From positions 275,122-339,121 of the forward strand of contig NW_006768822.1 of assembly GCF_000204055.1 (NCBI RefSeq): a stretch of 64,000 nucleotides of DNA. Reading direction: 5' to 3'. Below, in pieces: positions 25,116 to 36,671 of the stretch. The notes below the pieces were generated by a model. It did not search any database, was not told where the DNA came from, and saw only the letters and a program-made list of their open reading frames with translations. A program made the translations under genes and the position numbers. Positions within the stretch are counted from its first letter, which is position 1; every line of letters begins with the position of its first letter. This stretch comes from Melampsora larici-populina 98AG31 (lineage: Eukaryota > Basidiomycota > Pucciniomycetes > Pucciniales > Melampsoraceae).

Positions 25116-26657
25116 ATGTCCTCATACCGCAGGACTTCAAGTCAAATTGAGCACCGTCCTCGATCTGTTTTGAGAGCTCTCATGGTGAATCATCAATCCC
25201 AAACCCACAAATTATTACAATTACATTTCATTAAAAAGGTTCTTGCTACTCAAGAACACCATTTTGCCATGTTCTCATATCTGAGCATTGGCACTCAGAT
25301 CTGTATTCAACAGTTGCTTCCACAACTTTACAAAACACCACGCCTCACTTCCATGCTCAGTGGACAAGCTTGGATTGATGAGCTTATTAATCATCCCAAC
25401 CAATCAGTTTTCTACGAGAATCTTGGCATGCAAAAGCATGTATTCTTTGAACTACGCTCAGTTCTCCAAGATGCTGGAATTCTAGTAGACTCACGTTTTA
25501 TTACGGTGACTGAGAAATTAGCTCTCTTACTCTATACTCTCATAACCGGTCTCTCGAACCGCAAACTTCAGAACCGTTTCCAAAGATCTGCTGATAGTAT
25601 TTCTAAGTACGTTTTTTTTTGAAAAATTGTATTGCTTTCTTCTAACATGTCTTATTTTGACTAGGATTGTTAATCACCTTGTCAAGGGAATCTCTGATAA
25701 TGGTGATTTACTTCAAAAATACATTCCTCTTCCCGATGCCAACACACCGCTCCCTGACGATTTCTCTACGAATACCAAGTTCATGCCTTACTTTAAAGAC
25801 TGCATTGGCGCAATTGACGGTACCCACATTCCAGTCACTCCGCCAGTCTCTGAATATATTCCTTTCTCTAATCGTAAAGGCTATACATCTCAAAACGTCC
25901 TTGCTGCGTGCAATTTCAACATGGAATTTATTTATTTATTGGTTGGAGCTGAAGGAAGTATGGCTGACGGTGCGCTTTGGAGTTTGGCTCGAAGTCGTGA
26001 CCTTGCAATTCCAGCAGGAAAGTACTATCTTGGTGATGCTGGCTTTGCGCTCACCGAGACTTGTCTTGTTCCTTTTCGAAAAGTCCGTTATCATTTACGA
26101 GAGTGGGAAAAAAAGGGTTTCAGGTCAGCATTCTTTTTTTATCATCCTTTTCATCAATCTCAATCTTTTCTTATTCTTATCTTTTTCCACCATTTCCATC
26201 CTTTCATCTTAGACCAATGAATAAACAAGAACTTTTCAATCTCCGACACGCTAGTGCTCGTAACGTCATTGAACGTATTTTTGGAGTCTGCAAGAAACAC
26301 TTCAGTATCATGGCTCACGGGTGTCAATATACTATAGAGATACAGATTTCTATGGTTACTGTTATGTGTTTTATTCATAATTTCATACGTGTGAAAGATC
26401 CACAAGAAGAAGATCCTCAATTTGGAGCTGATTTCATGCCAGACATTCAAGATTCAACTCAAACTGCCACTCAAGATCAAACTGATAATCTAGAACCTTA
26501 TGGTAGTACCACTCAAGGTAATAACAATGCTAGAATGCTTCAAGATTCAATTGCAGATGCTATGTGGGTAGATTATCAAAAAGAGACTGCAAGAAGACAG
26601 CAGTTAAATCGTAGCAGGCAAAGACATGGGAAACCCATCCCATATCCAGGTGCTTAA
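25116..26657 (+). CDS. PIF/Harbinger transposase (DDE superfamily endonuclease)
   Basis: Proposed exons are 25116-25606, 25665-26123 and 26213-26657, giving an uninterrupted 464-aa protein. The DDE catalytic triad is visible as the first Asp in CIGAIDGTHIPV (about residue 215), the second in YYLGDAGF, and the Glu in RNVIERIFGVCKKHF. An N-terminal helix-turn-helix-like region carries LLLYTLITGLSNRKLQNRF. Both introns are GT-AG with consistent phase. It should cut and join the element's own ends with the Myb-like partner. No stop or frameshift was seen, so it may be functional. Confidence 0.9.
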
Positions 26658-27097
26658 ATGATTAGATACAACCTTATTTAGTTTTTATTTTACATGTATT
26701 ACTCACATCTTTGATTGTTTCTCACTGAAATCTCAACTCATTCATCATGATAATGTGGAAGCAAAGACTACATGTGTTCTTTTTTATTTCTGAGCATCAA
26801 ACAAATAACTAAAAACAGGTGTATAATAATATTGTGTACATACAGCTTTACAAACAGCTTTTGAGTAATAACATTGTGAGTAATAATATATCAATTTAAT
26901 TCTGTGTCTGTGTTTAAAAAAAATACAGAACAAAAAGAAGAAGACTGAAGAAAATAAATCAATAAATAGATAGATGAAATAAAATCAAAATAATGAATTC
27001 AATAAACAGTGGATGAAAAGAGTAAAGAAAGAAAGGGAAAAGATAGAGTACATCAACATGTAGCAAGGATAGGTTTGAAGTAATTGAAACCACTTAC

Positions 27098-28649
27098 CTA
27101 AATCTTGGATTGAAGCCACTCATCACGTTCCTCAGCTGGAGTGCTGATGTAAGTCTCAGCCAACAAAGGCTGGACTAAAAACAACTCGATAGCCTTCCAG
27201 CGCTGTTGGCGAGTAAGTGAAGATTCATACAATAGCTTGACTGCTTGGCTATGGTTCGATTGGGGTGGAGCCTCAGGAGTAGAATGTACAACAGAAGTGG
27301 AAGTTGAAGGGATTGTCGATCTCAAAAGGGTGCTCATGTCGTGTAATTCGGTTGAAGATGAAGAGAGTGATGACTTGAAGAGGGACCCAATGTCGTGTAG
27401 TTCGGTCAAAAGCCCATCTACAATCTCGACACCGCTGCGTTTCTTCTTGCGAACCAGGTTACGCTCCTTCAGTGCCACCGCAGACTTACCATGTCGATTT
27501 CCGGCTGGTCCTTCATCTGAGCTAGGATCCTCTTCAGACTTAGGAACGTCCGACTTAGGATGGGCAGGATCTTCAATACCGGGCAAGTCGGATGTGGAAG
27601 AGGTTGGTGAGAGGGAGTGGGTGGTAGCTGGGACGTGCTGAATAGTTGAAGTCGAAGGAGCTGGAGGGGGGTCGTCGGGCTTCTTGATCGAGGTTTTGGT
27701 GTACTTGGCAGTGGCTTTATGGCCCTCCAATAAAGGCGCCAGTTCGCTGAACAAAGGGAAGGGCCGGCCTTTGCATCGGGCGTAGTCTTTCGCTTTCTTG
27801 GTTCCCTGAGAAAAAGACAAAAATCAGTTTGAGAAAAGCAAAATGATGACAATAATAATGAAATTTACTTACATTCTTACTTTTGGCTAGGATGGGTGCC
27901 CAGACCCCCTCAGGAAGTGTGATACATCCATCTTCCCACCCAGCTCCACTAAGCCCGTCCAGATGTTTATAGTCGGCATAGAGGCCTCGTAACTAACAAG
28001 CAATCCAGGAATTCATATAAAAAAGAAAAAAACAGATTAGTTTGAGAGTTTTGTAACTAACAAGTAATTGAAGAGTTCATATAAAAAAGAAAGAAACAAA
28101 GAAAGACTCATTTGAGAGTAGACACGGTGGGATGGACTTGAATCCTGTCAATCCCCATCCCAAAACCATCAGGTTAACCGTGAGGAGCTGGGAAGGTGGC
28201 AGCCTGAACCTGTCAGTGCGCCCCAATTTCCCAGCTTGAGGGATAGAGTGGTGGAATAGAATTGAAAGTGTAGAAACTGAAGAAATGAGGAAATGAAATT
28301 ATTATGAAAAACTTACAACATACCACCTGGACTTGCAGTTTCCTACCTCTTTAGTGTGACTTAGGTAAACAAGACCATCAATAACTTTCCTTTCACTCCC
28401 TGCAAGTGCGGTGACACAGGCTTCCCAAGTCGGAATTTTGAAGCCATGAGCGGTCGTAGCGTTCTCAGGTCCAATAGGTTTTCCGTCAGCTGGCTGGCGT
28501 TCAGCAGTGAGAACATCAATCATGATTCGATTGTCATTGTCGTCCCAAGTTACATTCGGAATGATCTTGTCAGCTTCGACGGACTGGGTGGTAGGCTGGG
28601 TAGCAGCAACACCCAAACCCCGCCGCAGCGCGGCGGATTTTGGGTTCAC
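27098..28649 (-). CDS. Harbinger Myb/SANT-like DNA-binding protein (5' end uncertain)
   Basis: Proposed exons (minus) are about 28649-28317, 27992-27873 and 27805-27098. The first exon carries a Myb/SANT-like trihelix domain (VTWDDNDNRIMIDVL, FKIPTWEACVTAL, CKSRWYVV) that continues over the first intron into LRGLYADYKHLDG and GWEDGCITLPEGVW. The third exon is Ser/Pro/acid-rich and ends with a small helical segment. Harbinger transposons use such a protein to bind the ends and import the transposase. No ATG is found in frame at the 5' end: the open frame runs back only to a stop near 28690 through a GC-rich repeat. Either an upstream exon is missing from my model or the start has been lost. 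Confidence 0.75.
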
Positions 28650-29690
28650 GGAGGCAGAGGTGCGATCAAGCCCAGTTTCAAGGCGACCTCACCGCATCGC
28701 TACCACAGTGAGAAAAATTCTCAAGGGGACCGCGGCACGCTTGAGACCATCGCAGCGCGCCGCAGACTGGGTTTTTTTCACTAAATTTGAAAAAAACAAA
28801 TGGCCGCCAAAAAAAAGTCCAAGCTTGCTTTTAACAGACAAAGTGGAAGGATTCATAGCACAGAATGCATCTGAGAAAGAATTTGAGAAAAGAAAATTCA
28901 AGACAGAACTTGAATTTGAGGAGGACAGAGGAGAAAGTTAAGTGGAAAGGGGATTTGATCAAAGGGGTGATAGGATTGGGAGATTGCTAAAGGCCTTGTT
29001 CTGTTCTATTACCAAGGATTCAACTCTGAGATAGTGCTTTGGAATCAATATTCTGTTTTGCATTCACTTAAAAGTTGATAAAAATCGATCGATCAAGTTG
29101 AACCACTGATTTCCACTTAAACCTTTTACAAATTCTCTTTTTTTTTGGTTCCCTTCATCTTGATTGATTTTCACCACTTTCCAATCACATCTTTGATCGA
29201 TCCTTTGGTTTCATTCTTGAATGAATTCATCAAACATGTTCTTTGATCTATTGGTTAAGTACAGCCTTTGATCAATTTGTTATACATTTCTGCATTGGTC
29301 CGTTACTTTTGTTCTTGAATTGATCTGAACCTCTTCTTCAACCAAAAGACGTTATTAGTATGACATCATTGGCTTTTAAATCACCAATTGTATCAACTTT
29401 CCTCAGTATGATTCAGTCCAGTTGATTAAGTATACATCACTGATTGCCTTATATGGTGAAAAAATATCTAGATAGCAGGAAAATCTCATTCAACTATCTT
29501 ATTTTGCTCTTTGAGCCAAACTGGGCCCCTGGGTTCCCCCTGGGGTCCCGTCAATGGGGCAGCGGCGGGTCGGACCCCAGTAAAAACCGGGACCCGGCGC
29601 GCTTTTATCCCAGTGCCACTTCAGTAGACTGAGGGTGCGGCGGGACCCCCGCGCTGCCCCAGTTTTCCGCGGCGGGGTTTGGGTGTTGCT
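28605..29690. repeat. GC-rich inverted repeat within the Harbinger element
   Basis: Twenty-two bases at 28605-28626 (AGCAACACCCAAACCCCGCC, then GC) recur as the reverse complement at 29669-29690. Both sides border unusually GC-rich DNA (28605-28760 and 29520-29690), while the middle is AT-rich. This could be a 1.1 kb nested MITE, but no clear target duplication is seen, so the interpretation is open. Confidence 0.5.
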
Positions 29691-29698
29691 ACTAGTGA

Positions 29699-29842
29699 GT
29701 TGAGGATGAATGAAGAGAATTGGATCGAGTAGGGAACTGATAGCAAGTTGAGGATGAATGAAGAGAATTGGATCGAGTAGGGAACTAATAGCAAGTTGAG
29801 AATGAATGAAGAGAATTGGATCAAGTAGGGAACTACTAGCCA
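29699..29842. repeat. 48-bp tandem repeat, three copies
   Basis: Three 48-bp units start at 29699, 29747 and 29795, each beginning GTTGAGRATGAATGAAGAG. Unit three has a few substitutions. The repeat keeps the minus frame open and explains the repetitive 246-residue open frame there, which I do not consider a gene. Confidence 0.85.
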
Positions 29843-30206
29843 GTTTTGATAGGCATTTAGAGTGAATAAAAGACTTGATTGGATAGAAAACCAATAGCGA
29901 GGTTCGATAGCCAGTTTGATGAACTAGCTGAGGAAGGAAATCGTGAGGAGAGCTGAGCGAGGGAATGAGGAATAAAAAGAGACGTTGGAAAGGGGGTGTG
30001 CGGGTATTGAGATTAGGAGAAAGGGGTGGAAGAAGGAGATGGATTGGGGCAGGGGCAGATAGAGATAGAGGGGGTAGATACAGCCCAAAGGCTGTATCTG
30101 TATTTGGACGAATATGTGAAGATGTCCGATGACATATTGACTTCACATATTTGAACCGAACGGGTATGTAAAAGCGAGTATATGGGTCCAATCTGGTCCA
30201 TATAAT

Positions 30207-30367
30207 AAGGGTACTCAAAGTAAGTATGTACGTGTACATACTTTTTGCTATATACTTTTTTTGGCGGGGAAGGCGAGGCCAAAAGTATATTTTTTTTCTT
30301 TGTCCCCGCCAAAAAAAGTATGTAGCGAAAAGTATGTAGCGCTACATACTTTGCTTTGAGTACCCTT
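30207..30367. repeat. 161-bp palindromic foldback MITE, copy B (inside Harbinger)
   Basis: Exact reverse complement of 17880-18040. Flanked by AAT on both sides (30204-30206 and 30368-30370), again a 3-bp target duplication. It lies 76 bp inside the right end of the Harbinger element, so it inserted after that element arrived. Confidence 0.8.
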
Positions 30368-30446
30368 AATATATTGCTGTATGTAACTTTTTTGGTGTAA
30401 AAGTCGGTCACATAATATGTGACCGACCGAACCAAACGGGCCCTAA

Positions 30447-31353
30447 GATCTAAGCTATTTCGCAAATATATGCACCGGCCAGAAATTTCTGGTTACTCAC
30501 TGGTGGTCACCGTGTGCCGAAATCCTTTTGGGCACACGAGTTGGTGGCAAATAGAGTTACATGTTCCCCGCAAGGAAAGAGATTCTGGGATTTGTAGCAT
30601 ATACTCCGAAAGGAAGTCTTTGAAATGCAAATTCCAAAGGCGTCACAATTTCTCGAGTTATCCTTTTCGCTTGCTGTAGCGAGAGTGATCCGTTTTCAAT
30701 CAGGCTATATTGGAGTCAGACAATATCTTGTCGATCAAGTGTCTCATTTCATACTATGGATTGGGGTAGCACCGCAACCGTCTTCGATCAGCTCGCTTGC
30801 ATTTCGGACTCAGTCAAGTCCTACCTGAAGGCCAATATCTTACATTGTAATGAAAGCTTCGACATTCACCAGATGCCGGACCTATCAGGTAATGTTTGAG
30901 GGATTGCTTTTGTTTATCTTCAATCAAAGGTCATATGGGGGAAAGTTTGTGAGAATGTGCCCTCGCAAGCAGCCCTACAGGTCAAAAAAAATCCAGGAAG
31001 GTTTAATCAAAAAAATGTAAATCTTCATTGATCTACGGCATACATATTACAGTCAAAACGGAAAAGCTTGACCAATTTTGCCCGCAAAACTCGAGCAATT
31101 TGGCGGGGAATTTGTGACAAGCTTTTCTGGTTTGACTGTAGTTTAAGAAATACATATCCTTGCTACTATCACAATAATGGAAAGTGTACACCCTTATGGA
31201 ATCAATTCTACATATAATTACAACAAAGATTCATACAATACTATGTGCGTGGAAATTAAAAAAACATAAGCAAAAGAAATATTTGTACAAACGATTTTCT
31301 TGATCACGTGCATTAAAATTTATAATACCCTAAAATTATTAAAATATCCTCTT
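30447..31353. other. Intergenic region with a small MITE
   Basis: No coding region was recognised. It contains the 89-bp Tc1/mariner-like element described separately and the 3' flank of the sulfate transporter gene. Confidence 0.5.
31050..31138. repeat. 89-bp Tc1/mariner-like MITE
   Basis: Starts CAGTCAAAACGGAAAAGCTT and ends with a near-perfect complement finishing TTTGACTG. It is flanked by TA on both sides (31048-31049 and 31139-31140). The interior contains GCAAAACTCGAGCAAT. A diverged second copy lies at 36582-36671. Confidence 0.7.
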
Positions 31354-33959
31354 TTAAGAAACAATATTTATACCTTTTCCACCATTGACTTCTACAGATG
31401 CTGTGTTTAACTCTGAAATGTATCTAACAGCATGTTCAATATCAATCTGAAAGCAAGGACGATCAATTGGTAAGAGCGGAAAGATCTGATATTCTGAATC
31501 TGAATCCTTGTTACCGCTCTCTTCATCTTCGATTCCTAATAAACAGAATCACAATAACACAATCGCTCATTCAATTCTTTGTTGATAGTTATCAATAAAA
31601 AAAGAAAGCATACGTGGTTTATGTCCAACTAAGCTACCATCCACCTCACCTGTTCCAAAACCTCGAGCTGCCAATGCAGAAAAGACTGAAGAAGAACGTA
31701 ACCCACAAAACACGATAGGTATGCAGTGTGATTGTTGAAGAGTTGCGAGTGCTTCAGCGGCAGTCGAATCGATCTCGACAGTAGAACTAAGATCTAATAC
31801 TAGTCCGATCGAGCCTTCTTTGAAGATCAGATCATTTAGCTGATCAATGATCCGACTTGCATTTGCGTAAAACATCGGGCCTGTGAGTCTGGCTACTGAG
31901 ATCACGGAAGCGTTGGTTTTACTATTCACAAGCCTGGGATTTGTGCCATCAATTCCAGAACTTGAAATCCATACGACCTCTGGGGTTTCTGTTTCACGAC
32001 GCCAAACGGTCGCGGTCCCGAGCGGTTGGACGTTGGTATGTACAAGCCTGAATAAAACCAGAGTGTCATCGTGAAGATAGAAAGTGGATGTGTGCTTTTA
32101 GACTTGAACAAAAACAGTTTTAGAGGTACAATAGACCGACCTAAAGAGGAAACCAGCTAATGATGCAATCACAGTGGTGTAAATGCCAATCTCTGATATG
32201 AACAGAAAAATAAGTAAAATGACAAATGATCAGAAGGTAGGTGAATAAAGATATAGAGCATGTTGATGATTGAACCAACCGAGAGAGGTGAAGATTGCAA
32301 CGAAGACTCCAACAATGAACAAAAATCCATCCCAGGAGGAGATCCTCCAGATTGTCTGATAAGCCGTGGGAGGCCAAACGATCAAATCCCATACAGCGTG
32401 AACGATGACTGCACTGATGGCTGCATTTGGTATATAATAAAATACGCCTGTGAGCTCATAGATAGCAAGTAGCACAAGAGATGCGGTGACGATTCCGGCA
32501 AGTGGAGTTCGAACTCCAGCTTTGGATTTGAGGGCTGTACGCGAAAAGGATCCAGTGACTGGATAAGCACCCACAAAAGGTCTATTGAATAGAGTGCGCT
32601 GAGTCTTTGGTCAGTATAGAGGACTGCAGGTCAACAGGTAGTTTTCGGATTGAGTTGCCATACCCAAAGATGTTAGAAATCCCGATGGCAATCAACTCCT
32701 GTGAGGGTGAGATGGTGTAATGGTTGATCCGAGCAAAGGATTTGGCTATCGAGATATGTTCTATGACTAGGACAATCAACACAGCAGGCAGATGAGATGC
32801 ATAGGTTTTGATGACTTCTTTGTCAAGCCGAGGTGGACCGACGGTGGTGAGACCGCGTGGGATATGACCTAGGATGGCAATCGGTGGTGCGGCTTTGTGA
32901 TGACGGGTGACTAGGTAGGCTATGAGAGTGTAGACCAACAGCACGAATATCGAACGCATTGCTACCAGTACATCTGTGCTCTTTCGGCCCATCCCTCCAA
33001 GTCGACATATAGGCGGAAGCCCAAATTTGATTGCATATAAGAAAGCCAGCGCGGTTATGCCGACAGCTGCTTCAGTGGTCGTATGTGGTAGTTGCTTCAA
33101 GGTATTGATTATGATTCGATAGGTTGCAGCGTGAGTGTCTAATCGGCGAGAGATTCCGAGCATTGTTGGCACTTGTCCTGCGATGATGCTGATGGCAGAG
33201 CTTGTCAAAAAGGCCGCGATGGCCGGAAGTGGGATCTGAAGAAGCAAGACAGATGAGCTCAGATCATAAATACTTCCAATGAAAAACATACATACAAAAT
33301 CTACCACAAAGCCAAGCCTCAACAAACCTAAGGTGAAAATGATGCAACCCGATATCAAGGCGAGTGAAGAAGCCATGACGTGACCAGGTATGTTCGGTGA
33401 GGTTACTGCAGCTTGTCGTACGATTTCACCCATCAGTGAACTCATGACAGCCACAGGACCGATGGTGATATCCTTGGAGGTTGCAAACATCCTAGGTAAG
33501 TGAGAGCTTATCAGCATCAATATGTGCTTCTTCCAACTATTGAACACATGATGATGATTATTGTGATCTTTTTTCTCACCAGTAGATCAGAACACCCATG
33601 AATGAGCCGTAGAGTCCAAATTCGACAGGAAGTTCCGCTAGTTTTGCATAAGCCATTCCTTGCGGAATGACTACTATTCCGACAGTAAGACCAGCTACTA
33701 GATCACCTATGATCCAATCACGTTGATACTTGAACAACCAACTGGAAAATGGGAAAAAGGAACGCATCCAATCGAATACCATCCCTGCTGAGAGGAGGGG
33801 AAATTCACGAGGGTCCGGTTCGATGAAAGGTTCAAGTGCAGGCGCCGATGATCTCAATGCCTGTATCCGTCGATCTCGGTCGCTCGGCTCTCCGTCAAGT
33901 GGAATGCCAAGAAGGATGCGACGGACATGCTTGAAGGTGGTCACTGTGAGTTGTGCCAT
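31354..33959 (-). CDS. SulP-family sulfate transporter with STAS domain
   Basis: Plasma-membrane sulfate uptake carrier of the SLC26/SulP family (fungal SUL1/SUL2 type), the entry step of sulfur assimilation. Proposed exons (minus) are 33580-33959, 33296-33491, 32664-33235, 32280-32581, 32141-32192, 31614-32047 and 31354-31535, giving 705 aa. The family signature is visible: DLVAGLTVGIVVIPQGMAYA, ATSKDITIGPVAVMSSL, then FVGAYPVTGSFSRTALKSKA over an exon boundary, with about ten to twelve hydrophobic segments between. The C-terminal STAS domain covers the last 170 or so residues (FYANASRIIDQL, LVLDLSSTVEIDSTAAEAL). Length is normal for the family. The next gene-like sequence on either side is transposon-derived. 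The substrate could be another anion, but sulfate is most likely. Confidence 0.93.
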
Positions 33960-35784
33960 ATTGCTACTGAGTGGGTTTTGGAGACTGTGTAACCACTAAA
34001 AACCAATATATCCTCGTTCTAAGCTTCGAAAGGAATTTGACCAGAACGATGGATGTAGAGATAAGAAACTTGAAATTATTAAATAGCTGTGTGCAGGAGA
34101 TTTGGAGGGTGAAGTTCGCAAAGTAATTACGGATTCTGAGACGGTAGTCTAAAGAAATCGCAAATGCAAACAGAGCAAAGCAATAGAAGGAAAGAGAAGG
34201 AAAGGAGGATTGAGTGAGTCTTATCGTAAAGCATGAAGATGAGCTTCAAGTTCAGTGATCAATCGATATCACACTGAGCCAAAAAGTGATCTATAGCACG
34301 CCATCGACTGCTGCATAACTTTCTAAGATAAGTGATTGGTAATGAGTTTTCGCCTCATTTGACTGATCCAGAATACTCGAAGGCTTGTGCAGCTGAAGTA
34401 GCTGCTACTTGGGTAGCAGCTACTATCCACTACGCACCCCTTTCTGACACGCAGGCATCGGAATAGTCCAACCGTGAGACCTACACCAGTGTACAGCGTA
34501 CGCAGACTCTTTATTCAGCAACCATCCACAAACAAATCCGTATTGAGCCTTCCCAAGCTTTTTGTTTGGCCGCTCACGAGTCACCAGTGCTCCACCCGTT
34601 CAAACTGAAAATGAGAACATCACATTTCCCATTACAAGCGGAAGCCTTGGAACGATAAAACTTGCTTCACTGATGTTATACATCCCATGCCCATTCACTC
34701 AAATTATGTTCACATTGCCAACTGAGTTCACAAAGATCATATGTATCCTTTGAATAGCTTTTATGGCACCAAAAGTCTCATTGACAAGATTGAATCAATC
34801 ACCTTAAACTTATATTTTTTGAGGCTCGTTTGATCAAAATAGTTTCCATGTCATAAGCAAGGTCAGTATATAAGAGCTTTGCAGCGTCAACATTTCAAGA
34901 AAATCACTTTTGTAGTTCAGCTTAATTACAATCTAGTTGATTACAACTTCAACTTGTTTTATATGATCTGTTTAAGCTGTCTAATCCGTTTACTGAGTAA
35001 AATCAATGCATTAGGATTGATTCCCCCTAACCTTTCAGCAACTCCCATAGGGTCTGAGGCAATGGATAGATGTTGTCTGTCCGTACAAGCAGCAATCTGA
35101 CCGGGTGTGGAGGATTGGTGCGGTGATTGTGATCAAATGTGCATTGGAAGGACGGTGAGGAGTCGGATGGGTGTTATTGACAACAAAGACGGATGGAGAT
35201 AGAGTTTGGGTACTGTTTCTGAAAGGGGGGTGCTGCGTATTTTTTTTGGGTTAGAGTAGCAGAATTAAGGGGTTTCAAGTTTAAATCTTTTATACAATTT
35301 TTTAAAAATTTGGTCAAGTTTTATACAACACTGTAAGATTTTAAATTTGACTGTTTGTAAAAATCAAGCACGTCAAATAATTACTGTCGTAAAACAAATC
35401 AAAGCGGTGAACGTATTGTTCCAAGATTTGGCGACATTTCCTTTGAAGAGAATGACCAGATGGCCTTCTTGACCAATCTCATCTTTGATGACGTGGACAA
35501 TACCATGATTGAAAAGGTCAAATCGTTGACCAAATGATTTTTAGAAGTGTACATTTATGCTAATTTTGGAACGGGAGACGTAAAAAGGTCTCCTGTTTTA
35601 AAAATATTTTACGTAAAATTTACAACTTCGTCCAAGTTTTTAAAACGTGAAAATACGGAAAATCTTGAACTTGAAACCCCTTATTGCAGTGGGTAGCTGT
35701 AGCCGCTACAAAGTTGCACAACCCTTTGGTGACTCCCGACTGATCTCACAACAAACGGAGTAAACAAGAGTGAACGAAAACCCA
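33960..35784. other. Repeat-rich spacer upstream of the sulfate transporter
   Basis: Contains the transporter promoter (from 33960 up). GTAGC-rich inverted motifs occur at 34385-34430 (TAGCTGCTACTTGGGTAGCA) and near 35690. The segment ACGCACCCCTTTCTGACAC at about 34433 recurs in inverted form near 35190-35215. A further inverted pair, AAGGGGTTTCAAGTTTAA at about 35268 and its complement near 35665-35685, suggests a MITE of roughly 430 bp. No gene was recognised. Confidence 0.45.
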
Positions 35785-35793
35785 ACCAAAGCA

Positions 35794-36466
35794 TTAGCTT
35801 GAACAAGCCCTGTGTGGCCATGTCCGCGCGCCTCACAGAGGGGCTTGGGACTAATTGTGAATTCCTGGCACAGAGACTCCACGAGTTAAGTCCACTTATG
35901 TAGTTTTTTTCTCTTTCCCGCTTTCTTCACTGATAAAAACAACTTTACCTTGCAGGAAAAGTTGTTTGTATTTTTGTTCTACATGTGTTTCCATCTTGAT
36001 ATCCTGGTTATCACTACTTCATCACCCTGATCATGACTTCAGTTTTCAAGCTCTTATGTCCCATATGTAAATGAATGTACAGCCTGTATTTGCATCGTAC
36101 GTGATTTAAACATAAGGATGTGCAAAACATTTGGTGAATTCGGCGCAGGCAGAAACTAGCATACAAAAAGCACTGAAAACAGACCACAATACAGGCGGGT
36201 GTTGTAAAAATGTTAAAGCCACATTTCTGGCCACATCAGATGGTTTGTCTACAATCTGAGGCAATGAGGATGTGTAGAAAAAAAATATGAACAACTCTTG
36301 CTGCAAGGTAAAGTTGTTTTTATCAGTGAGGAAAGCGGGAAAAAGAAAAAAACTACATAAGTGGACTTAACTCGTGGAGTCTCCGTGCTAGGAATTCACA
36401 ATTAGTCCCAAGCCCCTCTGCGAGGCGCGCGGACGTGGCCGCGCAGAGAGGGCTTGTTCAAGCTAA
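35794..36466. mobile_element. Mutator-type MITE with long inverted repeats and 9-bp target duplication
   Basis: The two arms (35794-35955 and 36301-36466, about 160 bp each) are near-perfect inverted copies beginning TTAGCTTGAACAAGCCC. The element is flanked by the 9-bp direct repeat ACCAAAGCA (35785-35793 and 36467-36475). Long inverted ends plus a 9-bp duplication are the mark of Mutator-like elements. The 345-bp centre has no recognisable gene, so it is non-autonomous. Related end sequences are scattered in the window at about 568, 4514, 24543, 42030 and 49318. Confidence 0.85.
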
Positions 36467-36581
36467 ACCAAAGCACGGGGCTCCCGACTACCCACTGTCC
36501 CATCACCAGATATCGCAGTGGAAAAGTGTCAGTCAGAGTGATTGATTTCCCACACTATACCCAAATAGAAACTCGTAATTA

Positions 36582-36671
36582 CAGCCGTTTTTTAAAAGCT
36601 CATCCAAACTTGCCAGCAAAACTCGAGCAATCTAGTAGTGAATTTGTGACAAGTTTTTTTGTGAACAACTG
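36582..36671. repeat. Diverged copy of the Tc1/mariner-like MITE
   Basis: Ninety bases flanked by TA (36580-36581 and 36672-36673). They share the interior GCAAAACTCGAGCAAT and GAATTTGTGACAAG with 31050-31138, while the ends have drifted. Confidence 0.6.

Larger units (their letters stand above)
24680..30443. mobile_element. PIF/Harbinger DNA transposon, apparently autonomous (5.8 kb)
   Basis: Bounded by the 15-bp perfect inverted repeat GGGCCCGTTTGGTTC and its complement, with the 3-bp target duplication TAA on both sides (24677-24679 and 30444-30446). It holds the two genes typical of the superfamily: a DDE transposase on plus and a Myb/SANT-like DNA-binding protein on minus, converging. 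The right third carries a GC-rich inverted repeat, a 48-bp tandem repeat and a later-inserted foldback MITE. Superfamily assignment rests on the transposase, the target size and the terminal sequence. Confidence 0.9.

Noticed and set aside
27237..27641. 134-residue plus-strand frame
   Set aside because: Antisense shadow of the third exon of the Harbinger Myb-like gene.
29499..30239. 246-residue minus-strand open frame with repeated residues
   Set aside because: It runs through a 48-bp tandem repeat and a GC-rich repeat inside the Harbinger element; the open frame follows from the repeat period being a multiple of three.
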